Below, piece by piece: positions 58,859-64,000 of a stretch of DNA of 64,000 nucleotides (its first letter is position 1; each line of letters opens with the position of its first letter). The stretch is from NCEH01 sp043195135. GTDB lineage: Bacteria; Pseudomonadota; Alphaproteobacteria; Rhizobiales; Xanthobacteraceae. The notes under the pieces were generated by a model, which ran no database searches, was not told the DNA's origin, and saw nothing but the letters and a program-made list of their open reading frames with translations. Location: assembly GCF_043195135.1 (NCBI RefSeq), contig NZ_JBAFWP010000001.1; one strand, given 5' to 3'. The position numbers and the translations under genes are program-made.

Positions 58859-61420
58859 TTACAAGTGCCGCAGCACACGCACCGGCTTTTCGCTCAGCGC
58901 CCGCCAGGTGCCGAGCAGACCGAAGCCGAGGGTGAACACCAGCGCCAGCCCCATCGCCCCCGCTGCCGCGCCGGGGGCGAAGGAAAAGCCGATCTCCATC
59001 ACCCGCGTCACCACCCCATAGGCGGCGAGCGCGCCGGCGGCGATGGCGAACAGGGCTGTCACAAGGCCGAGCCCGGCATATTCAAGCCCATAGGCGAGGA
59101 TCAGGCGGGTGCGCGTGGCGCCGAGCGTCTTCAGGATCACCGCGTCATACACCCGGTGCTGGTGCCCCGCCGCCAAGGCACCGGCCAACACCAGGACGGA
59201 GGTGAGCAGCGTCACCAGCGACGCGATGCGGATGCCGAAGGCGAGGTCGCCCACCATCTTGTTGGCCTGCTCCAGCGCCTCCTTCACCCGAATGGTGGTG
59301 ATGGCGGGATAAGCGCGCGCCATCTCCCGCAGCAAGGGGATTTCACGCGCGGCGTCGGCACCGTCGGGAAAGGTCAGCGTGGCGAGCAGGGTGTGGGGCG
59401 CGCCGGCGAAGGTCGCGGGCGAGAACACCATGACGAAATTGATGCCCAGCCGCTCCCATTTGATTTCCCGCAGGTTGGAGATGCGGGCGGTGATCGCCCG
59501 GCCGAGCACGCTCACCGTCACCGTATCGCCGAGCTTCAGCCCAAGCCCTTGCGCGAGCTTCTTGTCGAAGGAAACCAGCGGCTCGGTTTCATTGGGACCC
59601 CACCATTGGCCCTCCACCACCTTGGAGCCTTCCGGCACCGTGGCTTCGGTGGAAATGCCGCGATCACTCTGCAACACCCAGGCGGCATCGGCGGAGGGCT
59701 TCACCTGCTCGGCCGGCACGTCATTGAGGGCGAGAATGCGCCCGCGCAGCATGGGCACCGCGCGATAGGTGGCGCCGGGCGCGCGGGCGGCAATGAAGGC
59801 GGCGAATTCCTGCGCATCCGCGCTCGGCACGTCCACGAAGAAGAAGCTCGGCGCCTTCTGCGAGAGCGAGCCGGAAATCTCCTGCGTCAGGCTGCGGTCG
59901 ATCAGCGCGATGGCGGTCAGTAGGGACAGGCCGAGCCCGAGCGACAGCACCACGGTGGGCGTGAGCGCGCCGGGCCGGTGGATATTGGCGAGCGCGAGCC
60001 GCGCCATGGTGTTGCGCGGGCGCGGCAGGCGCGCGGCCAGCGCCATGATGCCCATCGCCACCAGCCGCAGCAGGCCGAACACGCACGCCGCCGCGCCGAG
60101 GAAGATCAAGGCCGCGCGCTTGTCCTCGGCCGTCAGCACGGCAAGAGCGGCGAGCGCAACCATGGCCAGCGCGCACAGGCCCGCATAGAGCCATTGCGGG
60201 CGGCGATGCTCCTGTCCCAGCGCATCGCGGAACAAGGTGGAGACCGGCGCCTCCTGCGCTCGCGCCAAAGGCCACAAGGTGAAGGCCAGCGTGACCAGGG
60301 TGCCATAGAGCGCCGCCATCACCAGCGCCAGCGGATCGAGATGCGGGGCCAGGGGAAACGGGATGAGGCTCGATATGGCCGCCGTGGCGACGAACGGCAG
60401 CGCGGCACCCAAGGCAAGGCCGATGGCGATGCCGATCGCCGCGAGGATCGCCACCTCGAAGAAATAGGTGCCGAAGATCGTGGCGCGGGTGGCGCCGAGC
60501 GCCTTCAGGGTCGCGATCACGGTGCGCTTGGTGGCAAGGTGGCTCGCCACCGCATTGGCGACGCCCACCCCGCCCACCAGCAAGGCGGTGAGCCCGACCA
60601 AAGTGAGATATTGGCTGATGCGGCGGACGTTGCGTTCCAATTGTGGGGATGCGGCGTCGCGGGTCCGCACCTCGAACCCCGCCTCGGGCGCCCCCTCGCG
60701 CACGCTCTTGGTGAAGGCGTCGAGCGCCGCCGAGGAGGGGTCGCTCAGCAGCACCCGATAGCTCCAGCGCACCAGGCTGCCGGGCTGGATCAACTGGGTG
60801 GCGGGGAGCGCCGCCGCCGAGACCAGCAGGCGCGGGCCGAAGCCGACCCCGGCGGACAGGCGGTCCGGCTCGGTGACCAGCACCGCGCGGATCTGGAATT
60901 TTGCTTCGCCCACGGTCAGGACATCCCCGATCTTGAGCGAAAGGCGCGACATCAGCGTCTCGTCCGCCAGCGCGCCGAATGTGCCCGCGCGCTCCGCCAG
61001 GAGATCGGCCAAAGGCGCGGCCGGGTCGGTTTCCACCGCCCCCACCATGGGATAGGTGGCGTCCACCGCCTTCAGCTCCACCAGGGTGGCATCGCCCTCG
61101 GCGGTGCGGGCCATGGCGCGCAGGAAGGCCACCTGCCCCACTTGGCCGCCCGCGCCCATCAACGCCTGTTCCTGCGCACTCGCTTCGCGCTGGATCAGGG
61201 TGAAGCCGGCGTCTCCGCCCAGGATGGCGCGCCCTTCACGGGCGAGCCCGTCCGTCAGCGCGCCCGCGAACGAGCCGATGCCGGCGATGGCCATGACGCC
61301 CAAGGCCAGGCAGGCGAGGAAAATGCCGAAGCCGCGCCGTGCGCCGCGCAATTCGCGCAGCGCCAGCCGCAGGCTGACGGGCAGGCGGGACGCCGCTTTC
61401 GCCAGCATTTCGGCGCTCAT
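58859..61420 (-). CDS. ybbP: FtsX-like ABC transporter permease (YbbP type)
   Basis: This 853-aa permease has about ten hydrophobic segments in two FtsX-like repeats, with large periplasmic domains, as in YbbP. It begins with one segment near residues 32-52 after LRLALRELRGARRGFG. Its start overlaps the ATPase stop by 4 bp (ATGA). The E. coli neighbourhood ybbP-ybbA with divergent tesA is preserved here. The substrate is not established; lipoprotein or lipid extraction is typical for the wider LolCDE-related group. Confidence 0.92.
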   Translation of the reverse strand: MSAEMLAKAASRLPVSLRLALRELRGARRGFGIFLACLALGVMAIAGIGSFAGALTDGLAREGRAILGGDAGFTLIQREASAQEQALMGAGGQVGQVAFLRAMARTAEGDATLVELKAVDATYPMVGAVETDPAAPLADLLAERAGTFGALADETLMSRLSLKIGDVLTVGEAKFQIRAVLVTEPDRLSAGVGFGPRLLVSAAALPATQLIQPGSLVRWSYRVLLSDPSSAALDAFTKSVREGAPEAGFEVRTRDAASPQLERNVRRISQYLTLVGLTALLVGGVGVANAVASHLATKRTVIATLKALGATRATIFGTYFFEVAILAAIGIAIGLALGAALPFVATAAISSLIPFPLAPHLDPLALVMAALYGTLVTLAFTLWPLARAQEAPVSTLFRDALGQEHRRPQWLYAGLCALAMVALAALAVLTAEDKRAALIFLGAAACVFGLLRLVAMGIMALAARLPRPRNTMARLALANIHRPGALTPTVVLSLGLGLSLLTAIALIDRSLTQEISGSLSQKAPSFFFVDVPSADAQEFAAFIAARAPGATYRAVPMLRGRILALNDVPAEQVKPSADAAWVLQSDRGISTEATVPEGSKVVEGQWWGPNETEPLVSFDKKLAQGLGLKLGDTVTVSVLGRAITARISNLREIKWERLGINFVMVFSPATFAGAPHTLLATLTFPDGADAAREIPLLREMARAYPAITTIRVKEALEQANKMVGDLAFGIRIASLVTLLTSVLVLAGALAAGHQHRVYDAVILKTLGATRTRLILAYGLEYAGLGLVTALFAIAAGALAAYGVVTRVMEIGFSFAPGAAAGAMGLALVFTLGFGLLGTWRALSEKPVRVLRHL

Positions 61421-62130
61421 GCCGGCACCTTGGACTGCGCGCTGTCGGCCTCGATCCGGCCCGAGCGCAGGCGCACGGTGCGCCCGCAGCGCGCGGCCAG
61501 GGCCGCGTCGTGGGTGACCAGAACCAGCGTGGTGCCGCGCGCCAGATGGGCCGCGAACAGCAGGTCCATGATCTGCCGCCCCGTGGCCTCGTCCAGATTG
61601 CCGGTCGGCTCATCGGCCACGAGGATGGAGGGATGGGGCGCGAGCGCGCGGGCCACCGCCACGCGCTGCTGCTCGCCGCCCGACAATTGGGACGGGTAAT
61701 GGGAGAGCCGCCCACCGAGCCCCACCGCCTCCAGCTCCGCCGCCGCGCGAGCAAAGGCATCGGCGCGCCCGGCGAGTTCCAGCGGGATGGCGACGTTTTC
61801 CAGCGCCGTCATGGTGGGGATGAGGTGGAAGGATTGGAACACGATCCCCACATGGGCACCACGGAAGCGCGCGAGCGCATCCTCGCCGCGCCCCGTCAGC
61901 ACCTCGCCGGCCACCCGCACTTCCCCGCCGTCCACCCGTTCGAGGCCCGCCATCACCATGAGCAACGTCGATTTGCCAGAGCCCGAAGGTCCGACCAGTC
62001 CCACGGTCTCGCCCGCGCCGATGGCAAGGGATACGCTCTTCAGCACATGCACCCGCGCCGCCCCGCTGCCCAGCGAGAGATCCACATCGGTCAGCGTGAT
62101 GGCGGGCGCGGGAGAGGAGTGAGTATCCAT
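61417..62130 (-). CDS. ybbA: ABC transporter ATPase (YbbA/LolD type)
   Basis: This 237-aa ATPase has Walker A GPSGSGKST, signature LSGGEQQRVAVARAL and Walker B LVADEPTGNLD, as in the MacB/LolD group. The ATG at 62130 is chosen by length; longer in-frame starts run into the divergent gene. It is translationally coupled to the permease and energises it. Confidence 0.94.
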   Translation of the reverse strand: MDTHSSPAPAITLTDVDLSLGSGAARVHVLKSVSLAIGAGETVGLVGPSGSGKSTLLMVMAGLERVDGGEVRVAGEVLTGRGEDALARFRGAHVGIVFQSFHLIPTMTALENVAIPLELAGRADAFARAAAELEAVGLGGRLSHYPSQLSGGEQQRVAVARALAPHPSILVADEPTGNLDEATGRQIMDLLFAAHLARGTTLVLVTHDAALAARCGRTVRLRSGRIEADSAQSKVPA

Positions 62131-62278
62131 GAGGTCTCGGATCGGTTCGCACGTCGCACGGCAGCAGGCGGGGCGCTTTTCATGGCTCCGCATGGCGCGC
62201 GCGGCGGCGCAAGGATGGGCGCGTCGGGGACGCGCGGCCGGACGGCGTCCGGCGCTTGGGGCATATGGAACGTCATTC

Positions 62279-62926
62279 ATGTCGGGGAAAGGGCTGATCG
62301 CGCTTATGGTCGCAGTCACGTTTGCGTCAGCGCCCGCCGTGGCGAAGACGGTGAAGCTGGTGGCCTTGGGCGACAGCCTGACCGCCGGCTACAACCTGCC
62401 GCGCGCAGACAGCTTCGCGGCGCAGCTGGAAACCGCCCTGCGCGCCAAGGGCTATGACGTCAGCGTGGCCAATGCCGGCGTCTCGGGCGACACCGCGAGC
62501 GGCGGGCTCGCCCGCCTGGACTGGAGCGTGCCGAAGGACACCGACGGGGTGATCCTGGAGCTGGGCGCCAACGACATGCTGCGCGGCCTCAACCCGGACA
62601 TTCCGCGCCAGGCGCTGGGCGAGATCATCGTCCGCCTCAAGGCCCGCGACATTCCGGTCCTGCTGGCCGGCATGCGCGCCTCGACCAATATGGATTCGGC
62701 CTACCGGCGCGAATTCGATTCCATCTATCCCGACCTTGCCGCGCAATACGGGCTGCCGCTTTATCCCTTTTTCCTCGACGGCATCGTGGGAGACCGCAGC
62801 CTGAACCTGCCCGACGGGCTGCACCCGACCGCTCAGGGGGTGGCGCGGATCGTCTCCGGCATCCTGCCGCAGGTGGAAGCGTTCATCGCCAAGATCGGCG
62901 GGCAAAAGCCCGCCGGCGGTCAGTAG
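62279..62926 (+). CDS. tesA: SGNH-hydrolase esterase/thioesterase I (TesA-like)
   Basis: This 215-aa protein has a signal peptide (MSGKGLIALMVAVTFASA, cleavage near AVA) and the SGNH blocks GDSLTAGY, LGANDML and DGLHPT with catalytic Ser, Asn and Asp/His. TesA enzymes are periplasmic lysophospholipase/arylesterases. Divergence from ybbA-ybbP is the classic arrangement. Starts upstream of 62279 would overlap the ATPase promoter and lose the signal peptide. The stop overlaps the convergent gene by 7 bp. Confidence 0.93.
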   Translation: MSGKGLIALMVAVTFASAPAVAKTVKLVALGDSLTAGYNLPRADSFAAQLETALRAKGYDVSVANAGVSGDTASGGLARLDWSVPKDTDGVILELGANDMLRGLNPDIPRQALGEIIVRLKARDIPVLLAGMRASTNMDSAYRREFDSIYPDLAAQYGLPLYPFFLDGIVGDRSLNLPDGLHPTAQGVARIVSGILPQVEAFIAKIGGQKPAGGQ

Positions 62927-63747
62927 CGATACAGGGCGGCGAGGACGAGCCCGTTCTCCTGCAAGGCGTTGCGGGCGAAATAGGTGGTCACCACACTCGC
63001 CTGCACGGCAAAACTCTCGGAGACGTCGTACATCACGCCCACCTGCAACTTGTAATATTCGTAGGAGGCGTCGAAATAGGGCGCCTCCCCTGCGCCTTCC
63101 GACATCACGTTGAAGGACTGGGCCAGAACCAGCCAGCGCGGCGCGATGCGCACCCCGAGGGTGGCATCCGCCCGCCATTCGTCAGGCGGCGCGCCGAAGC
63201 GCAGGCGCTGGGCGAGTTCGAGATCCAGGAAGGCGGGCAGGCCCCACAGCACGAAGTTGAAGCCCACCAGCGCCCGCAGGTCCAGCTCGCCATTCACATA
63301 GCCGATCACCGCCGGCCCCTCGCCCGGCTTGGCGCCGGGAAACCGCGCCACCGCCTGGAGCGAGGCCACGAAGCCGTCGCCCTGCGCGATCTTCACTCGC
63401 CAGCCGAGATCGGTATAGCCGGCACCGAGATAGGAGGTGTCCGCCGGGCTGCCGAGCGAGATGGAGAGCAGCTCCGGCGCGACGATCAGGGTCAGGTTGT
63501 CGGTGGCGCCCACCTCCATGAACAATTGGGTGGACACCTTGTCGTAGGTCTGGGCCGCATAGAGGTTCGAGGACCCGTCGAAGGCGTGGTCGGCCCGCGT
63601 CATGGTGGATTGAAGATAGGCCTGGACGCCGGATTCCTTCAGCGTCCATGCGCCCGCGCAGGCGCGCTGTGCCGCTCCGGCGAGCCCGAAGACGGCCAGC
63701 GCCGCGCCCGCGAGCGCGCGAACGGAAAGACGCCCCCCAGCGCCCAT
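62920..63747 (-). CDS. Putative outer-membrane beta-barrel, function unknown
   Basis: This 275-aa protein has a signal peptide (cleavage near ACAGA), then alternating beta-strand sequence ending in ALYRY, as in small outer-membrane barrels. No family with known function was recognised. It starts at ATG 63747 and ends 7 bp inside the tail of tesA on the other strand. Confidence 0.75.
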   Translation of the reverse strand: MGAGGRLSVRALAGAALAVFGLAGAAQRACAGAWTLKESGVQAYLQSTMTRADHAFDGSSNLYAAQTYDKVSTQLFMEVGATDNLTLIVAPELLSISLGSPADTSYLGAGYTDLGWRVKIAQGDGFVASLQAVARFPGAKPGEGPAVIGYVNGELDLRALVGFNFVLWGLPAFLDLELAQRLRFGAPPDEWRADATLGVRIAPRWLVLAQSFNVMSEGAGEAPYFDASYEYYKLQVGVMYDVSESFAVQASVVTTYFARNALQENGLVLAALYRY

Positions 63748-63963
63748 GAAATTGCTCCCCGCCAGCGGGCATTTATGCCCCGGCCCGCTCCGCTCATGCT
63801 ATCATGCAAAGGGTTCGGAGCGGGATGGCGGGCGCAGGTGACGTTGCGGAAATTTCATGAAACGGTCTCTTGCCGCCACATTTTGAACCCACCATATTGT
63901 CCGTGAACCGCTGGGGCGGCTCGGCCGGAAGGCTGCGCCCCGATCGTGCGGTCGAAGTGGAGA

Positions 63964-64000
63964 ATGACGATGTCCGATTATGATCGCAACGTCGCCGGGC
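63964..64000 (+). CDS. Start of a probable Bax inhibitor-1 family gene (cut by window edge)
   Basis: Only twelve codons are visible: MTMSDYDRNVAG. The SDYDRNVA opening is typical of alphaproteobacterial Bax inhibitor-1/YccA membrane proteins. A GGAG site lies 5 bp upstream of ATG 63964; ATG 63970 is an alternative. The identification is tentative because so little is seen. The 216 bp upstream hold the promoter of this gene and that of the divergent barrel gene, with no clear boxes. Confidence 0.5.
   Translation, partial: MTMSDYDRNVAG

Overview
The window is GC-rich chromosomal DNA from an alphaproteobacterium, most likely of the order Hyphomicrobiales and perhaps Xanthobacteraceae-like. The evidence is high GC3 coding, an IalB-family gene beside rlmN and argG, a DUF3422 gene, and a divergent tesA / ybbA-ybbP block. 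The genus is inferred from gene content only; no searches were run.

Positions 1-39,400 hold a large hybrid lipopeptide locus, almost all on the minus strand. A 14.6-kb gene encodes FAAL-ACP-KS-AT-ACP-aminotransferase-C-(decayed A)-T-C-C-A(Thr-like)-T-C, the layout that builds beta-amino fatty acyl lipopeptides of the iturin/puwainaphycin type. It is followed by an asparagine-synthetase homologue, a second NRPS (A-T-C-A with an inserted PRMT-like methyltransferase-T-E) and a cyclic-peptide-type ABC exporter cut by the window edge. The terminating module (C-A(Asp-like)-T-TE) lies upstream as the last gene of an operon with a small membrane protein, an SPFH/band-7 protein and an outer-membrane beta-barrel. 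A DUF697 gene precedes that operon. Between the synthases are a DmpA/BapA-type aminopeptidase, a beta-lactamase-fold D-aminopeptidase-like hydrolase, a secreted protein of unknown function and an Sfp-type phosphopantetheinyl transferase. A type II thioesterase is divergent at the far end. The inferred assembly order is the 25.4-10.8 kb protein, then the 8.9-1.6 kb protein, then the 33.8-29.8 kb protein. It predicts a beta-amino-acyl peptide of about four or five residues containing Thr, a D-configured and perhaps methylated residue, and a C-terminal Asp.

Positions 39,700-53,300 are ordinary chromosome: a secreted alpha/beta hydrolase, quinone oxidoreductase, IalB-like protein, rlmN, a 2-hydroxychromene-2-carboxylate-isomerase-like protein, a PAP2 phosphatase, argG, an MBL hydrolase, a membrane diguanylate cyclase, a MarR regulator with a perfect palindromic operator driving a Bcr/CflA exporter, and a DUF3422 protein.

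Positions 53,850-58,850 look like an accessory island. It holds a sulfotransferase with AT-richer sequence, a large multi-spanning membrane protein, and a tandem array of three toxin-tail / DUF2019-like immunity cassettes plus a further toxin remnant. The chromosome then resumes with ybbP-ybbA and divergent tesA, an outer-membrane-like protein, and the first codons of a probable Bax inhibitor-1 family gene.
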